Source: Arcicella sp034931005 (GTDB lineage Bacteria > Bacteroidota > Bacteroidia > Cytophagales > Spirosomataceae). Taken from it: a DNA stretch of 64,000 nt. The stretch lies in assembly GCF_034931005.1 (NCBI RefSeq), contig NZ_JAYGIN010000001.1, forward strand, positions 124,001 through 188,000, in the 5' to 3' direction. Position numbers and translations under genes: made by a program. Within the stretch, counting starts at the first letter, position 1, and each line of letters opens with the position of its first letter. This document shows, piece after piece, positions 1-8,260 of the stretch. The notes below the pieces were generated by a model. That model saw only the letters and a program-made list of their open reading frames with translations. It was not told where the DNA came from and did no database searches.

Positions 1-471
1 GCTAATGAGGAAGTTACCAAACTCAAAAACAATGATTTAGCGAAATTTAGAAATGAAAAATTAGGTTTTATTTTTCAATTCCATAACCTTTTAGGAGAAT
101 TTACTGCTCTGGAAAATGTATGTATGCCTGCTTTTATCGGAGGAAAAGAAAAAGGAGTTAAGGAGAAAGCAGAAGAATTATTAGTTTTGCTTGGTTTACA
201 AGATAGAATTCACAATTTGCCTTCACAAATGTCGGGAGGAGAACAGCAACGGACCGCCGTTGCCCGTGCTTTGATAAATTCGCCCTCAATTGTTTTTGCG
301 GATGAGCCTTCGGGAAATTTAGACTCAAAAAATGCCCAAGAATTACATCAACTCTTTTTCGATTTGAGAGATAAATTCAATCAAACTTTTGTCATTGTAA
401 CACATAACGAAGAATTAGCCAATATGGCGGATAGAAAATTGGTGATGCAGGATGGGTTATTGGTAGTTTGA
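1..471 (+). CDS. LolD/MacB-type ABC transporter ATP-binding protein (5' truncated by window)
   Basis: The reading frame is open from base 1, so the start and the Walker A loop lie outside the window. What remains is the second part of an ABC ATPase: a Q-loop in GFIFQFHNLL, the signature LPSQMSGGEQQR, Walker B IVFADEPSGNLD and the switch histidine in VTHNEEL. The QFHNLL Q-loop and the SGNLD D-loop are typical of the LolD/MacB family, which powers lipoprotein release or efflux from the outer face of the inner membrane. That role is family knowledge; the partner permease is not in view. The gene ends at a TGA followed 24 bases later by a strong hairpin shared with the convergent gltD. Confidence 0.9.
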   Translation, partial: ANEEVTKLKNNDLAKFRNEKLGFIFQFHNLLGEFTALENVCMPAFIGGKEKGVKEKAEELLVLLGLQDRIHNLPSQMSGGEQQRTAVARALINSPSIVFADEPSGNLDSKNAQELHQLFFDLRDKFNQTFVIVTHNEELANMADRKLVMQDGLLVV

Positions 472-495
472 TTATTGCCTTCCTTAAAATAAAAA

Positions 496-529
496 AAAAG
501 TCCCGTCATTGTTGAATAACGGGACTTTT
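496..529. terminator. Bidirectional intrinsic terminator
   Basis: An 11-bp perfect stem, AAAAGTCCCGT paired with ACGGGACTTTT, encloses a 12-base loop. It is flanked by A-rich and T-rich sequence and sits between the convergent ends of the ABC ATPase gene and gltD, so it can stop transcription from both sides. Confidence 0.85.
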
Positions 530-547
530 CTTTGTACCTGATAAATA

Positions 548-2038
548 TTATGCTACCGCAAAACTTGAAACAGTTTTTGCTTCCAAAGTAGATTCTCCCA
601 TTAAGTAAATATCTACTGCACGGGCAGCTTCTCTACCTTCCGAAATTGCCCAAACAACTAAAGACTGTCCTCTACGCATATCTCCTGCTGCAAAAACACC
701 GTCAACTGAAGTCTGGTAGTTATTGGCTTTTACGTTTCCTCTTTCGTCAAATTCCATCCCTTTTTCCTCCAACTGAGCTAACAAACCTTCTTTTTGTGGA
801 TGTAAGAAACCTGCGGCAATTAATGCTAATTCAACAGGAATTTCACGCTCATTGGTATGAACTTGTGACGCTTTCCCGTCCTTAACTTCCATCACAATGT
901 CCGCTAATTTCAAGGCTTTCAAGTTTCCATCGGCATCACCAACAAATTCTTTTACAGCAATGGACCACTGACGATTTGCACCCTCTTCGTGTGAAGTTGA
1001 TGTACGCAACATCATCGGCCAATTTGGCCAAGGTGTTTGTGTCGCACGTTCAGCAGGAGGCATTGGCATTACTTCCACTTGCGTAATTGATTTTGCTTTG
1101 TGACGATTTGAAGTACCAACACAGTCAGAACCTGTATCACCACCACCGATAACCACAACGTTTTTATCTGTTGCATAGATTTCTCCCATTGGATAATCCT
1201 GTCCTGCGTGGTTTACAAAACGTTCTATCCCAGCAACTCTTTTATTTTGTTGCGAAAGAAATTCCATTGCAGGATAAACACCTTTTAGTTCAGCTCCAGG
1301 AATTGGCAAAGTTCTTGGCACAGTTGAACCTCCAGAAAGTACCACAGCATCAAATTCGTCTAATAAATCATCTGCTTTGATGTCTTTTCCAACGTTAGTA
1401 TTCGTTTTGAAGACAATTCCTTCTTGCTCCATTACTTCAACACGACGTTGAACAACCCATTTTTCTAATTTGAAATCAGGAATACCATAACGTAACAACC
1501 CACCGATTTTATCAGCACGTTCAAAGACTGTTACTGTATGACCTGCTTTATTTAATTGAGCGGCAGTTGCCATACCCGCAGGGCCTCCTCCTACTACGGC
1601 AACTGTTTTACCAGTGCGTTTTGAAGGAATATTAGGCTTTACCAAACCATTTCCGAAAGCATATTCAATAATTGATTTCTCAATATATTCAATAGTAACG
1701 GCAGGTTTATTGATACCTAATACACAGGCAGATTCGCAAGGTGCTGGACAAATACGACCTGTAAATTCTGGAAAATTATTAGTAGAAGATAAAATCTCAT
1801 ACGCATAAGCCCAGTTTTGATCATAAACGGCATCATTAAATTCAGGAATAATGTTACCAAGTGGACAACCATTATGGCAGAAAGGCACACCGCAATCCAT
1901 ACAACGGCTTGCTTGGTCTTTTACTTTTCCTGCTTCAAAATCAATATCTATTTCTTTATAATCTTGGACACGTTCAGCGACGGGTCTTTTCTTAGGAGTT
2001 TCTCTTGTTACTTCTAAAAATCCTGTTGGTTTTCCCAT
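548..2038 (-). CDS. gltD: Glutamate synthase small subunit (GltD, NADPH-dependent)
   Basis: This is the beta subunit of glutamate synthase (GOGAT). It takes electrons from NADPH through FAD and iron-sulfur clusters to the large subunit, which makes glutamate from glutamine and 2-oxoglutarate. The 496-residue protein has the N-terminal cysteines C46, C49, C54 and C58 (CMDCGVPFC), a second set at C97, C101 and C105, the FAD dinucleotide fold VGGGPAG near 150, and a second nucleotide fold VVIGGGDTGSD near 295-305. The start MGKPTGF is typical of the family. It belongs with gltB upstream on the same strand, but a toxin-antitoxin pair lies between the two subunits. Confidence 0.97.
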   Translation of the reverse strand: MGKPTGFLEVTRETPKKRPVAERVQDYKEIDIDFEAGKVKDQASRCMDCGVPFCHNGCPLGNIIPEFNDAVYDQNWAYAYEILSSTNNFPEFTGRICPAPCESACVLGINKPAVTIEYIEKSIIEYAFGNGLVKPNIPSKRTGKTVAVVGGGPAGMATAAQLNKAGHTVTVFERADKIGGLLRYGIPDFKLEKWVVQRRVEVMEQEGIVFKTNTNVGKDIKADDLLDEFDAVVLSGGSTVPRTLPIPGAELKGVYPAMEFLSQQNKRVAGIERFVNHAGQDYPMGEIYATDKNVVVIGGGDTGSDCVGTSNRHKAKSITQVEVMPMPPAERATQTPWPNWPMMLRTSTSHEEGANRQWSIAVKEFVGDADGNLKALKLADIVMEVKDGKASQVHTNEREIPVELALIAAGFLHPQKEGLLAQLEEKGMEFDERGNVKANNYQTSVDGVFAAGDMRRGQSLVVWAISEGREAARAVDIYLMGESTLEAKTVSSFAVA

Positions 2039-2114
2039 TGTTTAAATTCGGATTTTATATTTCAATAAATATATTGGTATTTATCGAAGACATTTAATGT
2101 GATTAGAATTATAA

Positions 2115-2474
2115 TTAATCAAATCGCCTATTTGTCAATTTTTCAATATCTTTTGCCGAAATAGAGTCGGTTTCAGATTTATCATAAATTTCTAACAAAA
2201 AGACTCGATTATACTCTTCTTTTGTTTCAGTTTCTACCAAAACCTCTAAATCAAAATAAGTAATAACTCTTGCTCCGCCGCTTTTACCTTTTCCTTTACT
2301 TTTTATCGCAAGCCTTATTTTGTAAACTCCACTGCCAAGAGATACTCCTAAAGTGGGGTTTTCTTTTAAATCATTAGATAGTTTTTGAAGTTCTGATTTT
2401 AAAGAAGCATATCTTTTCAAAAGAGGTTTAGCAGATTTTTCAAAATCATCAGTAGTAATTACCTTAGTTTTCAT
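2115..2474 (-). CDS. RelE/ParE-family toxin of a type II toxin-antitoxin system
   Basis: A 119-residue basic protein with a RelE/ParE-superfamily look: an N-terminal helical part, then the core GSGVYKIRLAI, a KGKGKSGGARVITYF strand-loop and a C-terminal strand FLLEIYDKSE. Similar Bacteroidota proteins are called RelE/ParE-family toxins, usually mRNA interferases or gyrase poisons; which applies here cannot be told. Its start codon lies inside the end of the upstream 65-residue antitoxin gene (11-base overlap), the usual coupled arrangement. The pair sits between gltB and gltD, 76 bases before the gltD start, so it is probably co-transcribed with the glutamate synthase genes. Confidence 0.8.
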   Translation of the reverse strand: MKTKVITTDDFEKSAKPLLKRYASLKSELQKLSNDLKENPTLGVSLGSGVYKIRLAIKSKGKGKSGGARVITYFDLEVLVETETKEEYNRVFLLEIYDKSETDSISAKDIEKLTNRRFD

Positions 2475-2661
2475 TTAAAAAATCTTCTAAACTTCTTCCT
2501 TCTGTTCTTTTACCAGCTTTTACGTCTTTTACTTCTTGTAAAGCATTATCAAGATTATCAAATATTTGTAATTTTTTCTTAATCCGTTGCAACTCATCCC
2601 ATTCTTTAATTGGAACGATTACTGCAGTATTTTTTCCTTTATCATTTACGATATATTGCAT
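2464..2661 (-). CDS. Antitoxin partner of the RelE/ParE toxin
   Basis: A 65-residue protein that begins MQYIVNDKGKNTAVIVPI, a beta-hairpin start followed by IKEWDELQRIKKKL. This layout is common in Phd/YefM-like and related Bacteroidota antitoxins: a short DNA-binding or dimerising N-terminus, then an acidic toxin-binding tail (here EGRSLEDFLNEN). It overlaps the toxin gene by 11 bases and is translated first. It begins 46 bases after the gltB stop. The antitoxin assignment rests on position, size and the N-terminal pattern; the exact family is uncertain. Confidence 0.75.
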   Translation of the reverse strand: MQYIVNDKGKNTAVIVPIKEWDELQRIKKKLQIFDNLDNALQEVKDVKAGKRTEGRSLEDFLNEN

Positions 2662-2707
2662 AATAAAAAAAGAGTTTGAATTTAGATTCTAAATTACAAT
2701 AATAATC

Positions 2708-5700
2708 TTAATGGGCAATTTCCACTTGAATATCTTTATAAACGACATTTTTATCTTCCAAAACCTCTGCAACACTGATATTTCTTGAAGCCAAAGCTTT
2801 CTTGAAATCTTGTGGCATTACTTTGATAAATTGTGGTAAAATTGTAGCCCAATTATCTAAGATATTTTTTGCAACGTCTGAATCTGTGTATTGTAAATGT
2901 TGAGAAACGTACAATTTCAAGATATTTTCATCTTCAATTGTCAATTCTTCAATCGCTACCATTTCACCGTTCAATTTAGGAGCAAAATCTTTGTTTTTAT
3001 CCCAGATATAAGCAACTCCACCCGACATACCTGCACCGAAGTTACGTCCAGTTTCACCTAAGATAACCACTAAACCACCTGTCATGTATTCGCAACCGTG
3101 GTCGCCAACACCTTCTACTACTACTTTTGCACCAGAGTTTCTTACACAGAAACGTTCACCTGCCATACCTCTCAAATAAGCCTCTCCCGATGTTGCACCG
3201 TAGAATGAAACGTTACCAACTACTGAGTTTTCAGAAGGATTAAAAGTGGCTTTTTTATCAGGATAAACAATCAATTTAGCACCACAAAGTCCTTTTCCGA
3301 TGTAGTCATTAGAATCTCCTTCTAATTCAAAGGTGATTCCATTTACAGAAAACGCTCCGAAAGATTGTCCAGCAGTACCTTTAAATTTGATATTAATGGT
3401 ATCGTTTGGTAAGCCTTTTGCTCCGTATTTCTTCGTGATTTCGTTTGATAACATTGTACCGATAGTACGATTCACGTTGATTACGTTCAATTCTGCCGAA
3501 ACTTTTGTACCATTTTCAAGAGCAGGTTTTGCAATATCTAATAACTGCCAGTCAATTTGGTCTTGCAATCCGTGGTCTTGGTCTTCTTGCTTATAAAGAG
3601 CGACATCCAAAGCCATTGGTTGCTTATATAAAATTGGTGATAAGTCTAAGTTTTTCAATTTCCAGTTGCTCAATGCTTCTTTCATTTCCAATCTATCAGA
3701 CTGTCCAACCATTTCATTTACAGTTCTGAAACCTAAATCAGCCATGATTTCACGCAATTCAGTTGCCAAGAAAGTAAATAAATTTACTACGTGGTCAGCT
3801 TCTCCTGTGTACATAGCACGTAAACGTGGGTCTTGAGTCGCTACACCAACTGGGCAAGTATTTACGTGACATTTACGCATCATGATACAACCCGCAGTTA
3901 CTAAAGCCGCCGTGGCAACTCCGAATTCCTCAGCACCTAAAAGAGCTGCAACTGCAAGGTCTTTACCAGTTCTGATTTGTCCGTCCGTTTGAACCGTTAC
4001 ACGTCCACGTAATTTATTACGTACCAAAGTTTGGTGTGCTTCTGCTAAACCAAGTTCCCAAGGTAAACCAGCGTGACGGATTGATGAAAGTGGCGATGCA
4101 CCTGTTCCTCCGTCGTGTCCTGCAATCAGTATGTGGTCAGCATGAGCTTTTGCCACACCCGCTGCAATCGTTCCAACACCCGCTTCTGAAACTAATTTCA
4201 CTGAAATACGTGCGGCACGGTTGGCATTTTTCAAGTCGAAGATTAATTGTGCTAAATCTTCAATTGAGTAAATATCGTGGTGAGGAGGAGGAGAAATCAA
4301 ACCTACTCCAGGCGTTGAGTGACGAGTTTTACCAATCCAATCATCTACTTTGTGTCCAGGTAATTGTCCACCTTCCCCTGGTTTTGCACCCTGAGCCATT
4401 TTAATTTGGAGTTCGTTGGCATTACTCAAATAATGAGAAGTTACCCCGAAACGTCCAGAAGCAACTTGCTTAATCGCTGAATTCAACCAGTCTCCATTAG
4501 GCAATTTATCAAAACGAATTGGGTCTTCTCCACCTTCTCCAGAGTTTGATTTACCACCAATGCGGTTCATTGCAATGGCTAAAGTTGTGTGTGCTTCGTA
4601 AGAAATTGAACCGAAAGACATCGCACCCGTTGCAAAACGTTTGAAGATATTTTCAATTGGTTCTACTTCACTAATATCAATTGATTTTCCTTTTTTGAAT
4701 TTCAATAATCCACGAAGGGTTAATGCTCTTTCAGCTTGGTCATCAATGATTTTTGAATATTTTTTATACTGAGCGTAACTATTCGATTTTGTCGATTGTT
4801 GCAACAAGTGAATTGTCTCAGGATTAAATAAGTGAGCTTCTCCACGTTGCTTCCATTGATAAATACCCCCAACTTCCAATTTAGGATTTGCTACTGGTAC
4901 TTCTGGATAACCGTTTTTGTGTTTGATTAAGGCTTCTTTAGCGATACCTTCCAAATCAATACCACCAATTCTTGAAATTGCTCCTGAGAAATACGTATCA
5001 ACTACTTCTTTGCTTAAACCAACAATTTCAAATATTTGAGCTCCTTGGTAAGATTGAAGCGTTGAAATACCCATTTTAGAGAAAATTTTCAACAATTCAC
5101 CATTAACGGCTTTGATATAATTGGCTTGTAATTTTTCGTAAGGATAATCAACTTGAAGAATACCTTTTTCTTTCATTCCGTTGATTGTCTCGAATGCCAT
5201 GTACGGATTCACTGCTGATGCACCAAAACCAATCAAAGTAGCAAATTGATGTGTTTCCCAAACGTCTCCTGCCTCTACAATTAAACCAACTTGAGCTCTC
5301 TTTCCTTGACGAATCAAATGGTGATGAACTGCTGCAACCGCTAATAATGAAGGAATTGGAGCGTGTGAAGAATCAACGCCACGGTCTGTCAATAAGATAA
5401 TTGCATATCCATCATCAACGGCATCTTCAGAATATTGACAAATTCTATCCAAAGCTCTTTTCAATTCGCCTACTTTTCCATTGGCACGGAAAGTTGTATG
5501 AATTGATTTTGTTTGGAAGTTTTTATGGTCTATCCAACGAATTTTCTCAATTTCAGCATTTGTTAATACTGGCTGACGAATTTCAATCTGACGACAGTGT
5601 TCTGGAGATTCTTTCAATAAGTTTCTCAAACCACCAATATCAGAAAGCAATGACATAACAGTACGCTCACGGATTGAGTCAATCGGTGGGTTGGTAACTT

Positions 5701-7279
5701 GTGCAAATAATTGCTTAAAATAGTACGACAAATGCTGAGCTTGGTCAGAAAGAATAGCCAAAGGAGTATCAACACCCATAGAACCAAGTGCTTCTTTACC
5801 TGTTTCAACCATTTGAGCCAATAAAACTCGTAAATCTTCCGTTGTGAATCCGAATACCTGTTGACGTAATAATAGTTCACGTTCAAACGGTGTACGATAT
5901 TCAGAACCTGCTTTTGGCAAGTCTTCTACTTTGATTTTATTTTCTTTCAACCATTCGCCATACGGCTGTTGTTGACAGATTTTTTCTTTTAATTCTGTAT
6001 CTGGAATAATACGACCAGCTTCCATGTCCACAACGAACATTTTACCAGGTTGTAAACGCCCTTTTGATACAATTTTAGCTGGGTCAATATCCAAAACACC
6101 TGCTTCCGAAGCCATGATAACAAAATCATCGTCAGTAACCCAGTATCTTGATGGACGTAAACCATTTCTATCTAAAGTAGCACCAATGATTTTTCCGTCA
6201 GTAAACGAAATTGAAGCTGGACCATCCCAGGGTTCCATCATAGCTGCGTGGTATTCGTAGAAATCTTTCTTGTATTGTTCCATCTGCTCGTTGCCGTCCC
6301 ATGCTTCTGGAATCAGCATCATCATCACGTGTGGAAGCGAACGTCCACTCATGTACAACAATTCGATGGCATTATCTAAAATAGCTGAATCTGACTGTCC
6401 TAATTGACAAGTTGGCAGAATCATATCCATTTCTTCTTTCGTAAAGAATTCTGACTCAAACAAAGCCGATTGAGCTTGCATCCACGCAGAGTTTCCTTTT
6501 ACGGTATTGATTTCACCGTTGTGACCGATAAAACGGAACGGTTGAGCCAATTTCCATTCAGGGAAAGTATTTGTCGAGAAACGAGAGTGAACAATTGCCA
6601 AAGCAGAAGTAAATTCTTCACGTTTCAGGTCATCAAAATACCCTGGCACCTGCATTGTCGTCAACATACCTTTATAAATAATGGTGTGTGCAGACAATGA
6701 GCCAAAGTAGAATTTATCATCTAAACCTCTAACTGTTTCATTGATAATACGGGCAGTTACCTGACGGAAAACGTACAATTTACGTTCAAATGCCATTTCA
6801 TCAGTAACCGTTGCTGGACGCTTGATGAAAAGTTGTTCCATTTGAGGTTCAGTATTACCCGATTCAGCACCTTGAATTTCAACATTTGTACATGGTACAA
6901 CTCTGTATCCAAGAATCTCCAAGCCTAATTTCTTAGCTTTACGAGTAATAATTTCTTTACACTCCTCACGAGTATGTGCATCTTTCGGAAAAAATGTCAT
7001 ACCTACGCCATACTCACCAGCGGCAGGTAAATCAATTCCTAATTGAGTACATTCTTCTAAGAAAAATTCATGCGGAATTTGAAGAAGAATCCCTGCTCCG
7101 TCACCTGAATTAGGGTCACAACCGCAGGCACCACGGTGGTCCATGCGAATAAGCATTTGAATAGCGTCAGTTACAACTTTGTGTGACTTTCGCCCTTTCA
7201 TGTTCGCAACGAAACCGATTCCACAAGCATCGTGTTCAAATTCTTTGCGATACAACCCTTTATTGTCGAAATTAGTCAT
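2708..7279 (-). CDS. gltB: Glutamate synthase large subunit (GltB)
   Basis: The alpha subunit of glutamate synthase, about 1,523 residues. It splits glutamine in an N-terminal class II amidotransferase domain, channels ammonia, and reduces 2-iminoglutarate at an FMN site. The start at 7279 (MTNFDNKGLYRKEFEHDAC) is chosen because it puts the nucleophile cysteine at residue 19, in the conserved HDACGIGF, after a short propeptide; an in-frame ATG at 7324 would add 15 unconserved residues. The [3Fe-4S] cysteines CIMMRKCHVNTC are near residue 1130 and the GXGXG structural domain closes the protein. The gene leads the minus-strand group gltB, antitoxin, toxin, gltD. Confidence 0.97.
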   Translation of the reverse strand: MTNFDNKGLYRKEFEHDACGIGFVANMKGRKSHKVVTDAIQMLIRMDHRGACGCDPNSGDGAGILLQIPHEFFLEECTQLGIDLPAAGEYGVGMTFFPKDAHTREECKEIITRKAKKLGLEILGYRVVPCTNVEIQGAESGNTEPQMEQLFIKRPATVTDEMAFERKLYVFRQVTARIINETVRGLDDKFYFGSLSAHTIIYKGMLTTMQVPGYFDDLKREEFTSALAIVHSRFSTNTFPEWKLAQPFRFIGHNGEINTVKGNSAWMQAQSALFESEFFTKEEMDMILPTCQLGQSDSAILDNAIELLYMSGRSLPHVMMMLIPEAWDGNEQMEQYKKDFYEYHAAMMEPWDGPASISFTDGKIIGATLDRNGLRPSRYWVTDDDFVIMASEAGVLDIDPAKIVSKGRLQPGKMFVVDMEAGRIIPDTELKEKICQQQPYGEWLKENKIKVEDLPKAGSEYRTPFERELLLRQQVFGFTTEDLRVLLAQMVETGKEALGSMGVDTPLAILSDQAQHLSYYFKQLFAQVTNPPIDSIRERTVMSLLSDIGGLRNLLKESPEHCRQIEIRQPVLTNAEIEKIRWIDHKNFQTKSIHTTFRANGKVGELKRALDRICQYSEDAVDDGYAIILLTDRGVDSSHAPIPSLLAVAAVHHHLIRQGKRAQVGLIVEAGDVWETHQFATLIGFGASAVNPYMAFETINGMKEKGILQVDYPYEKLQANYIKAVNGELLKIFSKMGISTLQSYQGAQIFEIVGLSKEVVDTYFSGAISRIGGIDLEGIAKEALIKHKNGYPEVPVANPKLEVGGIYQWKQRGEAHLFNPETIHLLQQSTKSNSYAQYKKYSKIIDDQAERALTLRGLLKFKKGKSIDISEVEPIENIFKRFATGAMSFGSISYEAHTTLAIAMNRIGGKSNSGEGGEDPIRFDKLPNGDWLNSAIKQVASGRFGVTSHYLSNANELQIKMAQGAKPGEGGQLPGHKVDDWIGKTRHSTPGVGLISPPPHHDIYSIEDLAQLIFDLKNANRAARISVKLVSEAGVGTIAAGVAKAHADHILIAGHDGGTGASPLSSIRHAGLPWELGLAEAHQTLVRNKLRGRVTVQTDGQIRTGKDLAVAALLGAEEFGVATAALVTAGCIMMRKCHVNTCPVGVATQDPRLRAMYTGEADHVVNLFTFLATELREIMADLGFRTVNEMVGQSDRLEMKEALSNWKLKNLDLSPILYKQPMALDVALYKQEDQDHGLQDQIDWQLLDIAKPALENGTKVSAELNVINVNRTIGTMLSNEITKKYGAKGLPNDTINIKFKGTAGQSFGAFSVNGITFELEGDSNDYIGKGLCGAKLIVYPDKKATFNPSENSVVGNVSFYGATSGEAYLRGMAGERFCVRNSGAKVVVEGVGDHGCEYMTGGLVVILGETGRNFGAGMSGGVAYIWDKNKDFAPKLNGEMVAIEELTIEDENILKLYVSQHLQYTDSDVAKNILDNWATILPQFIKVMPQDFKKALASRNISVAEVLEDKNVVYKDIQVEIAH

Positions 7280-7691
7280 GGTATTAATTTGGGGCTTTAA
7301 ACAGAACAATCCGTGTGTAAGCATTAACGCAAGATTGTCCCCAACAAAATAATCTACTCTTTGTTACTTCAAAATGTTTCCTGTTATATAACTTATTTAA
7401 TAAAATTAAGATTATTAAGGAAGTTTTAAGACTGAAAACAAAATTTTATGTTTTGGATTTAGCAAAAGCATTTACTTTCTATTTTGCTGTTACAAATATA
7501 TACAAGAAATTCTTTGGAAAAAATAGACTTTTGCCAAAGAATCATTGGTATTAAACAATTTCAAGATTTCTTAAAATTTAATCTTGGTTAGATACAATTT
7601 TGCAAATACTATTTAAAAAACTCTATTTTTCATTTTTAGCAAAAAAATAGGCGAACTGTTCATTTTTCAACACTAATATAACACCTATTTG

Positions 7692-7723
7692 CAAATTTAT
7701 TAAGAAAAAAAAACACATTGCAA
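7692..7723 (-). promoter_or_regulatory. Possible Bacteroidota promoter upstream of gltB
   Basis: On the minus strand a TAAATTTG box (7692-7699) fits the Bacteroidota -7 consensus TAnnTTTG, with a TTG 21 bases upstream (7721-7723). It would give a leader of about 400 bases before gltB, which is long; in such AT-rich DNA chance matches are likely. Confidence 0.25.
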
Positions 7724-7822
7724 CTCAAAATCCACAACTTGAGCAAAAAAATAAAATTCAGTCAACTTTCTGAAAAAAATCTGATAGAAATTACAAATTA
7801 ATGATTAAGCTCCCTATTAAAA

Positions 7823-7830
7823 TAAATTTG
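7823..7830 (+). promoter_or_regulatory. Possible -7 promoter box before the small membrane ORF
   Basis: TAAATTTG matches the Bacteroidota -7 consensus TAnnTTTG 59 bases before the ATG at 7890. No clear TTG lies at the right distance upstream, so the call is weak. Confidence 0.3.
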
Positions 7831-7889
7831 TAATTTCGGTTTCTATCATTTTTACCTTTTTATTGATTTAAACCTATATTTCTCAAATC

Positions 7890-8138
7890 ATGAATTATCG
7901 CAAATCTTTTAAATCAGTTTGGCGAGTTGATATTATTGTCAGTTTATCTGCCATGCTTATCTGTTTAGCAACTTTTGGCATTTATTTGTATCAAACCAAA
8001 ATTATTCAAGAACAGGCAAAAGCCAGTGTTTATCCACATTTAGAAATCGTTAGAGAATATAAGTTTACAAAGATTATTGGATGGTCGAAAAGTGGAAACA
8101 ACCAGAAGAATGTAAAAACTGTGAAAATGAAGATTTGA
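7890..8138 (+). CDS. Small single-span membrane protein, possibly truncated
   Basis: An 82-residue ORF with a basic N-terminus (MNYRKSFKSVWRVD), one clear membrane helix at about residues 14-33 (IIVSLSAMLICLATFGIYLY) and a following QTKIIQEQAKASVYPHLEI segment. The N-terminal half looks like a real conserved membrane protein of unknown function. The last 20 residues (lysine- and asparagine-rich) look like read-out after a break, and another frame carries a plausible 29-residue tail at 8081-8170. I suspect a frameshifted remnant of a longer gene, but it could be a genuine small protein. No function is assigned. Confidence 0.5.
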   Translation: MNYRKSFKSVWRVDIIVSLSAMLICLATFGIYLYQTKIIQEQAKASVYPHLEIVREYKFTKIIGWSKSGNNQKNVKTVKMKI

Positions 8139-8260
8139 TTAAACCTGTTAAATTATCAGATAAAAAGTAGGTCGTGTAAATTGGTTGAAAATTTGTAAAA
8201 AAGTAAACGCACAATACAACCATTCGTGCTAAAAAACTGTCTATTTATAAAAATACTTTC

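Larger units (their letters stand above)
7280..7889. other. AT-rich divergent intergenic region
   Basis: About 610 bases without a credible gene, very AT-rich with long A and T runs. It separates gltB (minus) from the small membrane ORF (plus), so it must hold promoters for both. No convincing RNA structure or repeat was seen beyond the weak promoter matches listed separately. Confidence 0.6.

Noticed and set aside
4036..4404. Long open frame on the plus strand inside gltB
   Set aside because: It is a shadow of the gltB coding sequence, with no protein-like composition; many such frames lie opposite gltB, susC and groEL.
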